Below are positions 11,170 through 22,760 of a stretch of 64,000 nt of DNA, piece by piece. The stretch comes from Mikania micrantha (Eukaryota > Streptophyta > Magnoliopsida > Asterales > Asteraceae): positions 40,007,510 to 40,071,509 of the forward strand of contig CM018681.1 in NCBI GenBank assembly GCA_009363875.1, read 5' to 3'. The position numbers and the translations under genes are program-made. The notes beneath the pieces were generated by a model. The model was not told where the DNA came from. It did no database searches and saw only the letters and a list, made by a program, of their open reading frames with translations. Within the stretch, counting starts at the first letter, position 1; each line of letters opens with the position of its first letter.

Positions 11170-14100
11170 CTGAGAAGTCATGCAAAAATAAAGTCAACAC
11201 ATGGTTGGTGAGTTCATATTGTTTAGTGTTTGAAAATGATTTGAAAACTTCTTTGGTAAAGACCCTAACCTCATTAACACCACATGTATCATCCAGATCG
11301 GTATGCTTATGTATAGGGCATACCCCTGAGTCGAGGCTACAACCCCGCCCAGACGCCGTCCCACCACATACTAATCCGCATAGGACATTGTTGTTAATGA
11401 TAATTAAGCATCTTTACCTATCACACACTCTTGTTCACAATGACTCAAATGTTCTCACAAAACCTTTGTTTAACCCACGGGTAACAACCTTAATCTCATT
11501 AACATCACATGTATCATCCAGATCGGTATGCTTATATATAGGGCATACCCCTGAGTCGAGGCTACAACCCCGCCCAGACGCCGTCCCACCACATACTAAT
11601 CCACATGGGACATTGATGTTAATGAAAATTAAGCATTTTACCCCTACCTTTAACCCAATGATTCGTCAGTCCTTTGTTCCTGTAAATACCACAATTTGGA
11701 ATCTAGGTTGATTCCTTAAGTTCATCACAATAGTGATCAACCATAGAAATTGTAGAAACAGTTTAATAAATGCTCAATTAAATAAATAAATAAACATTTA
11801 ATAAAATCTAAGTCCTAATGATTGGGGCCTGTGGTCATACTCGAGTAGACTAGTCTGTCAATCTAGGTACTTAGTAGTTAGGGAAACTGTAAATATCCTC
11901 AAACATACGACCTACAAGTCAAACGGTCTAGCTAGGACTTCTTGAAATGCAGGATTTTATGTTTCGTCAATGTTTTTGGCGTATGCTATCTCTGATATTT
12001 CCCAGACTTTCCCTTAAAAATGATTTAATGATCGTCTGATTCTGTCACAAGATGTACTTGATGTGTTAATCATAGAATACAAGATTCATTGATCGGTTGT
12101 ACACTTGATTCATTGTTCAACGAACACTTGGTTTGTAGAACATTGAATGTTGTCTTTGCAAAGATTGTTTTGTTGATGTCTTGATGTCCCACACTTGTTT
12201 TGTCAAAATGCTTGATTTGATCCCTTGAATTCACCCACTTGTTTTGTCAAAATGTTTGTTTTTGATCCCTTTGAAATGTTTTGGCTTATTGAAAAGTTTA
12301 GTTTAACTCGATTATTCACTTAATATATAAGTAAAATCATTGGTAAACCTGCATAAAATCTTCCTAGACATGATCTAGGATAACATTTATATATATGTAA
12401 AACATATAATTTAAAAGCATTCAAGTAAACAATTTAAATAAACAGTTTACGCATGCTTCTCAGCCCCGCGTTTTAAAACAAAATGTTAGAAAAGGGGCAA
12501 TGAACTCACCTGTGTTGCCGTGCAATAACCCACAAAAGATATGCGCACTCTTTGATTGTTGCCTAAGTATCTTTAGCACCTGAGTTATTTTAAAGAATTC
12601 GAATACGATAAGTACCTACAGAAATTGTCGTATCTATGGTTTGGTCTCGATGTGCAACTACGTGTCCTAGATTACTAGTGTGTTTCTAGAATTTCCTCTA
12701 TCTAAGTTAAACCATTACCCATTAGTAACCCAATCCCACATAAAGCATTTAAAGTATTTAAATAAAACATTTTCAATTCATTACCTTTTAAGTTAATCAT
12801 TTATTTAGAAAAATCATTTAATTATATTGGTAAGGTCCATAATATAATTTCTTTTATGAAAAACATATTTAATTTAAGAAAAATGTAATTTAAACATGAT
12901 GGGCTTATATTAAACCCATTGGGCCATTCTTGGGCCCTTTAGTAAACTTTGATTTTCAAATGATCTCTTGTTTGCTTATTAAGTCATTAACCTAGATGGT
13001 GTAAATAACCATTTAGATTAATCATGCCTTTGAAATTCCCAATGGTTTAGGTGTTAACATTTAAGTCAAACCATAACCTTTAGGTTCTTGTTTTCCATCC
13101 CGAATGTAATTCTCTCCATGACCTTTGATATCTTAGTTTAAAGAGGTTCACTTGTGTTTGACTAAGAGAATGATCATCCCCTACGCTGATTTCCTACAAT
13201 AACTGTGCTAGAACATCCTAGGTTAGATTGATAATCCATCCTGACATTGTTTTCATTGAAGTTTAGATCTTGTGGGCCTTATGTTGGGCCTAGCTTGGCA
13301 TTGTGACCCATTAGATTTCTATTGAACCTAATGATTAGCATGGCACTTTGTGAGTGATGTTAGGCTAAGTAGATTGGGTCGATTGACTAATCTTTAATTT
13401 AACCAAATATATCTCGGATCATCTTTGATATTGGGCCAAATGAAATGGTCCTGGGCCTAATAATAGGGTCATTGGGCCATAGGAGCTTATGTGGGCCAAA
13501 TTAAATTAAACGAGCTACGTGTGAGTCAAGTCTAGAACCAATTTCATTCCTAACATTTTAATTGGGCCAAAATATTACTTGGGCTATTCTAATCATTATG
13601 GCCAAAAACTAGGGATTGGGCCGGTCAATGACAGTAGCCCGAATAGTTTCTGTTAGACCTAGGCTATTTCATAGGTACCTCTGCGTGTTGGGCCGAGAAA
13701 GGATATGGGCCGAGTGTTGGGCCGGTTGTTTATCCCTTGGACTTGATAGTATACTGTAACAACAATTTAGTTGCCACACATGATTAGGCCAATCTATTAC
13801 ACTAGAATATTGTCCCAAACACGTCGTTGAATGGCTTTGGGCTTAGGCCGAATGACCACCTGCCATTTCCAGCGAACCATAGTCAAGGTTCGGCTCCCTT
13901 AGTTCAGGTGTCAACAACAAGCTTCGGTCAAGAACCTCCAGGCAAGCTCGGGGTTAATAGGGTTCGTCTAAGGGTTCGGCCGGGTTCAAGGGTTCGCTGC
14001 CTTGAGGGGGATCGTGTACCTTCATGGTTCGGTTAGATAAGCTTAGGGTATGGTTCGTTCATGGTTTGCTGCCTAGCACTAAGGTTCGGAGGTGTGTGCC

Positions 14101-14506
14101 AGCCCAAAGGCTCGCCTGTCTAAGGTTCGGGTACATGGTCATTCATGGGTTCGGTGGGTACTAGGGTTCGCAGGAGACACAAGGGTTCGTCTGTAGAGGG
14201 TTCGGCCGTGATGACCAACGAACCAAGGGTTCGTTCATGCTGCATGGGTTCGGCTAATGGCTGATTAAACAGGTTCGGCAGCCCTCTTCTTTTCCAGCTA
14301 CACTCACGAACCCTACCTGCAACCACCATTTTCGAGCTTTAATTCGGGTAAGGTTGTTCCTTGAGTCGACATTCATGTTAGAAGGTTGTCTAGATGTGTG
14401 TTTCGTGCACTATGATCCTAAACCGGTCGTGTATGTGTGTGTGGTTCGAACAACCATAACAATACAAATGAAAACCCTAAATATTCGAACCTTTAAACAT
14501 CCATAC
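11170..14506 (-). other. Candidate leader intron in the Gyp1 5' LTR
   Basis: In element sense TTTGAG|GTATGG follows the TATA box by about 220 nt and looks like a splice donor. Near the LTR end, a pyrimidine-containing stretch ends in TTCTCAG|GTGACGAACAGG, a good acceptor. The solo LTR Gyp3 has both sites at matching places. Removing about 3.3 kb would delete most of the LTR, including the motif array and upstream ORFs, before gag. This is inference from sequence only. Confidence 0.4.
13864..14314 (-). repeat. GGTTCG array in the Gyp1 5' LTR
   Basis: This is the second copy of the array at 5765-6215 and differs at several sites, one of which creates an extra GGTTCG. A 69-codon sense ORF (14329-14120, start MVVAGR) runs through it, but its composition just reflects the repeat, so I do not call it a gene. 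Confidence 0.9.
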
Positions 14507-15553
14507 CTCAAAATCGGTTGGTCAAATCTACAGATCGGTTGTACTTCCTTGAAGAGGATGATGAGAGCTTCGCGTGGACACCAAGAGCACTCAAATCCGT
14601 TGAGAAACGAAGGAAATACGATCGTTTAAAGTAGGTTATTCTAGAGAGAGAGAGAGAAAACGGGAGAGAGTGTTTAGAGAGAGAGAGAAACTTGAAAAAT
14701 GAAAGAAATTGTTTCTTTCTACGTTTATATACCCCGAGGGTATTCGGGTTCGTTTCGGTTGCACGGTTTACGTTTTCGTCGCGTTTCCGGATCGTAACGC
14801 GTGTAATTACGAAATTTCAGATAAAAGGCTACATTTTATGTGTTTGTAATTTACTAATTTTATAAAATATTTCAGATATTATTTATTTGAATTATTTGTC
14901 GTATTTATTAGTATTTTTACGCGTTTTCATTATTTATGCGCGTATTTTGTTTTACGCGCCTAAATTTAAAATAACTTCCTTTAAATTTAATTATGATGAG
15001 TTTCAAAATTGTAAAACAGGAAATATTTTATTTCCTTAACTTTATTATCGTTCAAGTCGTCTTTCGTTTCGTTTCATCAGAAAACGTCACTTACGCGCGT
15101 CTTCGTACCGAGCGCTAACTGTACGAACACGATCGTACGTTTCACTTTCTGATTTTGTTGTCTACTTTTACAATCATCGTTTCAGATTGTTAAACTGTCA
15201 GATCTATTCGTACAGATCGTCACCTATATGAATAGTTCGTCGGTTTAGCATTCCGTAACAACAACTGTTATTGTTTTGTTCTTATTATCCTCACATACGT
15301 GCTATCCTAATAGATCCTAACAAATAAACCCATGATGGTTCAGGGTTGCCAGATAATTACCTGACTCAAGAACCATTTTTCTGTACTTTGTTTCTGCTAA
15401 ATGTTTATGAACCTATTGTTTGATAATGTGAAATGACTTTGACTATGGCTGTGAACATGAAATAGAATAGAATTTGTATAGTTTGTGTCTGTTTACTGTT
15501 CATGCTACTGTTGCGATCACTGTTCCGGCGCCGGTTTCGGCACTATTGTTACA

Positions 15554-15558
15554 TCGGG
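15554..15558. repeat. Right target-site duplication of Gyp1 (TCGGG)
   Basis: This matches 2711-2715 and marks where Cop1 pol resumes. Confidence 0.95.
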
Positions 15559-17017
15559 GTAGTTTGAAAATTCAGTCCATAGTCTCTCATCTGTTGTTGT
15601 ATCCACAAAACTTGGGAACAACATCTGGCAGCTGCTAGATATTCAGCTTCACACGTAGATGTAGCAACAGATGTCTGCTTCTTACACTGCCATGAGACTA
15701 ACCTTTCCCCCAAAAGCTGAGCACCTCCAATTGTAGATTTGGCATCAGTCTTACATCCTCCATAATCAGAATCACTATAAGCATGGAAGGAAAAGTTATC
15801 ATCCTTAGGATACCACAGACCGGTGTCTGGTGTACCCTTCAGATAACGAAGAATCCTCTTCACTGCAATCAGATGAGAAACTTTAGGCTTAGATTGATAG
15901 CGAGCACAGAAACTTGTAGCGAATACAATATCTGGTCGTGAGGCAGTCAAATACATCAAGCTCCCGATCATTTCACGGTATAACGTAGCATCAATTAGCT
16001 CCCCCTTAATAGGCTCAATCCCGTGATTGGGCTGAATGGGCGTGGAAATAGGTCTACAATCAAGCATGCTAAAAGGTTTTAACACGTCTTGAATGTATTT
16101 TGTGTGATGAATGAAGTTTCCTTCATCAGTCTGATCAATTTGTAAACCCAAAAAGAACTTAATATCTGACATGGCACTCATCTCGAACTTCTCAATCATA
16201 ACCTCTTTAAATTCCAAACACAACTGTTCATCAGTAGACCCAAAGATGATGTCATCTACATAGATCTGAACAAGGAGAATGTCCTTGCCCTATTCCTGAT
16301 AAAACATAGTCTTGCCAATCTGACCCTTATTGAACCCGTGTTCAATAAGGTGGGTCGAGAGGGTCTCATACCAAGCTCGAGGAGCCTGATGAAGACCGTA
16401 CAGTGCTTTGTCAAGGAGGTATACCTGATCCCTGTGGATAGGATCCTCAAAGCCTGGTGGCTGACAAACGTACACTGTCTCCTTCAATGATCCATAGAGG
16501 AATGCAGACTTAACGTCCAATTGAAACACCTTAAACTTCTTGTGGGCAGCAAAAGCCAGAAAGAGTCTTATTGCTTCTAACCGCGCCACTGGTGCAAATA
16601 CTTCGTCATAATCAATCCCTTCGATTTGTTTGAATCCTTGAACAACTAAACGCGCCTTGTTTCGAACAATCACGCCTCTGTCATCTCTCTTACACCGTAA
16701 CACCCATCTGGTGCCTATCTTCTTCTCACCCTTTGGCAAATCCACTAAATGCCATACTCCTATTTCTGAAACTTATTTACCTCCTCTTGCATGGCCTCCA
16801 CCCAGGCAGGCTCACGCAGTGCCTCAGTTACAGACTTTGGCTCAATCTGAGAAATAAATGCAGAATGCATCCATAACTCTTGAGTCCCATGAGTTCGCTC
16901 CTGCTCAACGTACAAACTCTCCTTGTTTGTAACTTGCCTTCTCGTTTGTACTCCAACAGACGGATCTCCAATAATCTGCTCCACAGGGTGATTCACATGG
17001 ACTCTCGACACTGGCAC
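15559..17017 (-). pseudogene. pol: Cop1 pol: reverse transcriptase and RNase H (5' part)
   Basis: Minus-strand fragments cover the linker before RT (17017-16760), the RT fingers and palm with the first catalytic Asp in FQLDVKSAFLYG (within 16745-16290), the YVDD box just after an in-frame TAG at 16289-16287, and RNase H with DSDYGG and the CEAEY motif (15549-16223 frame). A frame change near 16750 separates the linker from RT. The frame is then cut by the Gyp1 insertion. Compared with Cop2 the protein is very similar, so the lesions are recent relative to the family's age. Confidence 0.92.
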
Positions 17018-18090
17018 TTGCGGGACTCCAACACCATGATCAAGATTTGTGATATTCTAATCTTCATCTTGATCTTAAGAAACTGCATCTTCAAAAACAT
17101 CCTGATCATCCTCCAATGACCAGTCATCATTAACTGCTTCAGAAGTGCCTTTCTCTGTTGGATGATTATCTTCAATCTGATGAGAAACTCTTTGATCTTC
17201 AGAATTTTGTAGGTCATATAACATCTGCAAGGAAATTTCATCATCAGTAACATTAGGAGAGAAGTTAAAAGACTCGAAAAGTTTATCATAATCGAATAAC
17301 CAATTTGGACCTTTGCCTTCAGGTATAGGTGTATGTCTTTGAACATCCACATTATACCAGAGTTCCACAACACCTGTGCGTTTGTTAAACACACGTTTGT
17401 GGGGTAGGCTGTACCCAATAAAGAAACCTTCTTCAACTTTAGAGTTGAATTTAGCATCTTTCTTAAGCATAGTACAAGGAGCCCCGAAAGGTTCCAAGTG
17501 TTCCAAATTCGGTTTACGATTTTGAAGAAGTTCATAGCAAGTCTTATTATGTCGTTTGACAATCAGCACTCGATTGAGAGTAAAACAGGTGGTCGCTACG
17601 GCTTCACTCCAGAAAGTAATGGGCAGCTTCGAGTCAGCGAGCATAGTTCTAGCATACTCGATCAATGTTCGATTCTTTCTCTCAGCTACACCGTTCATCT
17701 GTGGTTCATACGGTGCACTGAATTGCTGCTGAATGCCCTTTGAATCACAAAATGCTTCCATGTTCTGATTCTTGAATTCTGTCCCATTATCTGATCGAAC
17801 ATGCCTAACTCTCAACTTGTACAACGTCTCCAATCTGTTTACCAACAAAACAAAATTTTCATAAGTTTCAGATTTAAACTTTAAGAACATTACCCATGAA
17901 AATCTAGCAAAATCATCGGTCAAAACAAAACAATATGATTCACCACCGATACTTTTCACATTAATCGGTCCAAACAGATCCATGTGAAGTAGTTCCAATG
18001 GTTTATCAATAGAAAACACTGTTTTGGACTTATGTGACCTCCTTTTCTGTTTACCCTTTTTACAGGAAACACACACATCAGGTAATTTGA
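17018..18090 (-). pseudogene. pol: Cop1 pol: integrase (zinc domain truncated)
   Basis: The frame at 18076-17075 begins in the second half of the HHCC domain (CVSCKKGK). It then has the catalytic core with Asp in HMDLFGP, Asp in VRSDNGTEF and Glu in NGVAERKNR, so all three catalytic residues are present. It ends at a stop near 17075 in an acidic linker; the short stretch to 17018 is out of frame. The first HHCC ligands, the pre-integrase region and protease are absent because the DNA from 18091 is an inverted LTR piece. Integrase alone would be incomplete. Confidence 0.92.
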
Positions 18091-18365
18091 TAAGGTTCGC
18101 TGGTCTGTTTGTATAAATAGAAGGTTTGTCTGTTTTTCAGAATAACTTTTGACAGAATTCAGTAAACCTTTTGAGATTTTCTCTGTATGAGATCTGTGTA
18201 TTTCTGAGTGAAGTCTTGTAATCATTTGTTGATATATACAAGATTGATTATTGAATTGCTTGTCTTTTTTTGATTCTATACATATCAATTATGGATTCCG
18301 CACATCATTGATAGTTCGTAGAGCTTCGTATTCGATCCTGATTGGAATTCAACCGAACCAACAGT
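18091..18365 (+). repeat. Inverted LTR 3'-end fragment replacing the Cop1 protease
   Basis: This 275-bp stretch is the last part of the Cop LTR (from GGTTCGCTGGTC through the terminal CAACA) but in the orientation opposite to Cop1. It is nearly identical to the reverse complement of 22125-22400. The LTR terminus abuts internal Cop1 sequence (GTAATGCCAC, the spacer before protease) within 2 bp. Against Cop2, about 510 bp encoding the DSG protease and pre-integrase region are missing. The exact-end join fits autointegration; recombination using short homology is the alternative. Confidence 0.85.
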
Positions 18366-21300
18366 AATGCCACCTGTATAATAAATTAAAACAAAATTTT
18401 ATCAGTACCAAAAGGGATGACTCCCGCCATTCAGGCGTTGAGTCTCCCCGAACAGCCTCCTGCCATTCGATCTCGATGAACTACTTGAAGACCCATCTTC
18501 TAAGTATTCATCCTTCCTCACAAAAAATCTATCATTTGACCTGGGTCTAGATTTCCAAAAAGAATTAGAATTAACATTTTGTTTTGAAAATCTTTTAGGA
18601 GAAAAATTGTCATAAAATTCATCATCAGATGATGATGTCTTTTTCAAAACTCTTTTCACCTTTTGTTGGTTATTAAAAGATTGTCTTTTATGAAAAATTT
18701 CCTCCTTGACCCAGACACAATCAGGATCAAATTTCCTGAGTATTCTCATCTCCTCTTCACTAGGTTTTACCCTCCTAGGACTCCCACTAGAATGGATCAC
18801 ATGACTGTCATTAACAGAAGTTTTCTTCTTGATCTTGTGATTTGGACAATTTGCTGATATGTGTCCTTTTCCTCCACAGTGAAACACTGTCGTGTTTCTC
18901 GTGGAGTAAAAGTATGAAATCTGTTGCAAGTGTCCAAATCACAGTTAGCAATGACATGACCCACTTTCCCACATCTGTAGCATTTCCTTGATGATACAGT
19001 CTTTGGTTTTAATTCATCACAACTCTTAGATGAACCCAAAGATTTGGATGCTACAGATGGAGATAAAACCTTATTCTTCAAACCCGTGGCTTTTGTCTTG
19101 GCATTCTTTTGAGAAATCTTTGATTTGCCATTGTTTCCAGCCCCACTTTGATTAACCTTGTCAACAACTTTGACAAACTTCTTGTCAATCTTTTTAGAAA
19201 ATTTCTCTTGTTTTTGAAAAACTTTGCTTGACTCTCCTTTTTGTGTAGTTGAAGACTCAACAAGCACAATTGGCTTTATAGTAGAATTAATTTTGACTTT
19301 TAAATTTGATTTGGAAACAGGCTATTGTTTATCCACTATTTTCCCAGCTGAAAAACTGGACTCATCTTCTCAACATTATTAGCTTGTTGATGACCAATCA
19401 TTCTTAGAATATCATCTGGATATTCTAAATCAGTGATGTCCTCAATGATAGGAGCATAATTATCAACAAATTCACTCTCATGAGATGATGAACTTTCCAT
19501 ATCCTCAGACACTTGATCAGACACACTTTCCTTTAAAGAAACCAGATTAACTTCCAATTCTGGATCAAATTGTGGTCTTGATACATAACTTTGAGGATTT
19601 GGCACAGCATGAAAACCAATACCAGAAGTATCACACGAAGATCTTTGCATAGCCGCAAAGTAATCAATGACATATGCTGAATTCTGGTAGTTTTCAAGCT
19701 TGGCTTTGTTCAACTCAGCTTCAGATTTTGCAGCTGATAACTCTACTTTCAACTTCTGAACTGAATCCAGATGCTCAGAAACAGCATGATTATTCTTTAA
19801 AACCTTAATTTTCAAATCTTCGTTTTCTTTAGCAAGATCAGTTATCTTTGTGTCAAATGTCTTTTCTTTTGAAATCAACTTTTTATTGGCTTCTGTGCAT
19901 TCTCTCAGATCAGAAGTTAATTGAGAGTTCATCTCTTTTAGTCTATAAATCATCTCAAGCAGATCATTATGTACCTCATTCACCTCATCAACCTTCTCCT
20001 TTCCTTTGCTAGATTCTTCTTCCAATGAAGCCATGAAAGTACCCATAAGATCATCATACTTTGTGCCCCAGTCATAACCTTCATCAGCTTGACTCACAAG
20101 TGCTTTAGAAGATGATTCTTCAGATTTCTCTTTCTTTTTCTGATAATCTTCCTTAGGCTTGAATGGATTCAGATTTCCCTGCTTCTTGGGATTTTGCACT
20201 CTCTAGCAAAGTGACCATGTTCACCATAGTTATAACACTGAGTAGATTTTGGATTAAATCCAAATATAGTATTTCGATCAAAGGTGAATTTCTTCCTGGT
20301 CTTTTTCTCATACCTATTGATTCTGGGAATAACACTCGCCAAAGCCCACTGCGTATCTATCAGTTCCATCTCATCCTCATCAATTTGTGCATAATCTTCA
20401 AAAGTCAGATTTACATTTCCAATTCTTCCTACCACCTGTTCATCGTATGCACTCACCACACACGATAAAATAGACATATGATCTTTAACTGCTTCAACTG
20501 TCACTTTTCCCAAATTAATAGTGTTGAGCTGCGCAGGAGGTGTTGTAGATTCAGACTTCTTCTCATTGATCGGACAATGTGAACTAGAACTTGTAGACAC
20601 TGAAGGACTCTGATTACTTTCTGAAGTTCTAGACACAAAAGCAGTCTGTATCTTGGCAGATGATGCAGGTGGTGTAGCAACATAACCACCATACAAAGAA
20701 GTATCTTGTGTGACATTTACACGTCTCGCTTTTCTTTTGTCTTTCATTTCTTGTTCCTCAAGTTTCTGAATGAACTCTACCAATGTCAACCCAGGTAGAT
20801 TCTCTCTCAATATGAGCACCAAGGAGTTCCATTTATCTGGTAATGCATCAGCTAAACAATCAATCTTTTCATCTTCTGAGTACTCAATACCATATTTCCT
20901 CACTTCAGTCAACAAATGTCTGTATCTGGTGATTAAGGCATCTAAAGTCTCATTTCCAATGATGTTAAAGTTTTCAAACTCTTTTCTGATGTCTGTAGCC
21001 TTCATCTTTTTCAGATTTGTGTTGCCTTCAACTCTAGCCTTTAATGCATTCCAAAGACTGTAAGCGGTCTTGTGTTCATCAAACTGATGCAGAATTTGAT
21101 TTGGAATGGCTTGCCTTAATAACCAATAAGCCTTTTTCTCCGAGTCATACTTTTTCCTTTCATCTACATCCAGTCTTTCCAATAGTTGAAACAGATCAGT
21201 ACCAACCACCCTTGGTCTTTCATAAGGAGATAAGATTCTTTCCCATAAGTTTGTATTTGTGCCATTTAGATGAGTCTCAAAACGTCCTTTCCAGTTATCA

Positions 21301-21419
21301 TAATCAGCTAAATCCAAAAGCTTTGGCACTTTATTAGTACTGCCCACTTCAGTCTCACTGATTAAAATGCTCTGAAGTTTGGAGTTCTGACTGGCCATAG
21401 CAGCATACATTTCTGACAT
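18366..21419 (-). pseudogene. gag: Cop1 gag, frameshifted
   Basis: Gag starts at the ATG at 21419 (MSEMYAAMASQ), matching the Cop2 start. A 416-codon frame (to 20169) covers the copia capsid-like region and first zinc knuckle, in which the second Cys is replaced by Tyr (CYNYGEHGHFAREC). A frameshift near 20200 leads to a 287-codon coiled-coil, acidic segment (20199-19336). Then come a Lys-rich segment with knuckle CYRCGKVGHVIANC (19267 frame) and, after another frameshift, a third knuckle and an Arg/Ser-rich tail ending HPFWY at 18402. The whole is roughly 1000 codons, long for copia gag and in line with Sireviruses. A stretch of about 35 bp after gag abuts the inverted LTR piece. Confidence 0.9.
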
Positions 21420-22112
21420 GTTTTTATGATTTTAAGCAGCGAACCTTTTCAAGAAATACACTAGCCGAACCTCAAACGAACAGCAACGAACCTTGTTCTC
21501 AAGCGAACCCCCAAACAGGCGAACCTTCAGATAACCAACCGAACCTTTTGAACAGCGAACCTTGATTTTAGGCGAACCTCGAAACTAGACGAACCTTTAG
21601 TTCAAGCGAACCCTCAGCCGAACTATATCTCACGAACCTTCCAACAAAGACGAACCTTTAACGAATTTTGCACCCGAACCTCAGACGAACTATGAACAGT
21701 AACCAGTGAAACTTAGGCTATCATCCAAACCTTGCCGAACCTTGACAGAAGCTTTGACGAACCTTGGTCGAACCTTTGCCGAACCTTGTCCAAACCACAA
21801 ACAAACCCTCTGAAAAAGCTTCTAATCAGCGAACCTTTCTGTTCAGCAAGTCACAGGTTCGTGGGAAGAATCTGTAGCGCAAAATTTGAAAATTTTGGGA
21901 GGGAAACCTTCCAAAACTTCAAAAAATCCTTCCAAAACTTCACCAAAACACTTCCAAATCTTCAATTGTTGTAATTCAACAACAAATGATGATAAACTCA
22001 GCCTCAAACACCAATCAATCAGTCAAAAAAATAAAAATTTTGGCCATCATGATCTTTAAATCATCAATTGCTTGAATTCTTTGAAATTGTAGTGTAGAAC
22101 CTCAACCAAACT
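21420..22112 (-). repeat. Cop1 leader with CGAACC/GGTTCG array
   Basis: Between primer site and gag ATG lies about 690 bp without ORFs. The part next to gag (21870-21437) carries more than 20 CGAACC copies or near copies; the part next to the primer site is AT-rich. Cop2 keeps the same arrangement at 41204-41670. Confidence 0.85.
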
Positions 22113-22123
22113 CTCTGATACCA
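22113..22123 (-). promoter_or_regulatory. Cop1 primer-binding site
   Basis: TGGTATCAGAG on the minus strand is one base from the LTR end and complementary to initiator tRNA-Met. The next base is A where the consensus has C. Confidence 0.88.
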
Positions 22124-22124
22124 C

Positions 22125-22641
22125 TGTTGGTTTGGTTGAATTTCAATCAGGATCGAATACGAAGCTCTACGAACTATCAATGATGTGCGGAATCCTTAAT
22201 TGATATGTATAGAATCAAAAGAAGACAAGCAATTCAATAATCAATCTTGTATATATCAACAAATGATTACAAGACTTCACTCAGAAATACACAGATATCA
22301 CACAGAGAAAATCTCAGAAGGTTTACTGAATTCTGTCAAAAGTTATTCTGAAAAACAGACAAACCTTCTATTTATACAAACAGACCAGCGAACCTTATCT
22401 GGTAGCTGAACCCTTAGCCGAACCCTTAGGTTCGCTAGGCAAACCTTGGTTGACAAACCTAAAGGTTTCCCGAACCTTCTCTAGGTTATAGGTTCGCCGA
22501 ACCTATCAATTCAATAGGTTCACCGAACCTGCCTAGGTTCGTGGGCCAAACGAACCTATGACAAACCTATAGCCGAACCTTCTATAAACTCAAAATAAAT
22601 ACAACTTTTGAATAGCAAACAATTACAAATGTGCACTAACA
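22125..22641 (-). repeat. Cop1 5' LTR (517 bp)
   Basis: In element sense it starts TGTTAGTGCACATTTGTAAT at 22641 and ends CCAACA at 22125. U3 has a GGTTCG/CGAACC cluster with near-palindromes such as AGGTTCGCCGAACCT, followed by a TATA box GTATAAATA (22377-22369). It is homologous to the Cop2 LTRs at 40445 and 59877. Confidence 0.92.
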
Positions 22642-22755
22642 GTGTTAAACCCACTTCTTAACACTTATCTACTGAAAATTTCAGTACACTCCATAACTTA
22701 TTCTTTACAACATGAGGTGGCTAATAATACTCTTTTATGGAGCCTCTCACAGGAA
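22642..22755. other. Short flank between Cop1 and solo LTR
   Basis: These 114 bp appear to belong to the older sequence continued at 26539. I see no intact frame in them. Confidence 0.5.
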
Positions 22756-22760
22756 TTGCA
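22756..22760. repeat. Left target-site duplication of Gyp3 (TTGCA)
   Basis: TTGCA precedes TGTCACAACC and recurs at 26534-26538 after GTGTGACA. Confidence 0.92.

Larger units (their letters stand above)
2716..15553 (-). mobile_element. Gyp1: young Ty3/gypsy element with 4.7-kb LTRs and gag only
   Basis: Two LTRs of identical length (2716-7454 and 10815-15553, constant offset 8099) flank a 3.36-kb interior and are bounded by TSD TCGGG. The interior runs on the minus strand: primer site at 10811-10800, an open gag ORF (10638-9454), decayed pol, and a polypurine tract next to 7454. By eye the LTRs differ at roughly 18 sites with no indel (about 99.6% identity), so insertion was recent. Because pol is ruined while the LTRs are fresh, mobilisation in trans by a relative is the likely explanation. 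Confidence 0.95.
10815..15553 (-). repeat. Gyp1 5' LTR (4739 bp)
   Basis: This matches 2716-7454 base for base apart from about 18 substitutions, mostly transitions. Its terminal CA has become TA (10816). It supplies the promoter (TATA at 14732-14724), the GGTTCG array (14314-13864) and the candidate leader intron (14506-11170). Confidence 0.95.
1..22641 (-). mobile_element. Cop1: Sirevirus-like Ty1/copia element, 3' end beyond window
   Basis: Read on the minus strand this has a 5' LTR (22125-22641), primer site, motif-rich leader, gag, integrase, reverse transcriptase and RNase H, a long non-coding spacer, and the first codons of an extra gene at 254-1. The 3' LTR lies off the left edge, so the target duplication cannot be checked. 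Gyp1 (2716-15553) splits RNase H, and the protease region is replaced by an inverted LTR fragment (18091-18365). Gag and pol contain several frameshifts and stops, so the copy cannot act autonomously. Assignment to the Sirevirus group is inferred from the long gag, post-pol gene and polypurine tract inside the 3' spacer. Confidence 0.9.

Noticed and set aside
17498..17743. + strand ORFs over the Cop1 pol region
   Set aside because: They are antisense shadows of integrase; the minus-strand frame has all catalytic motifs.
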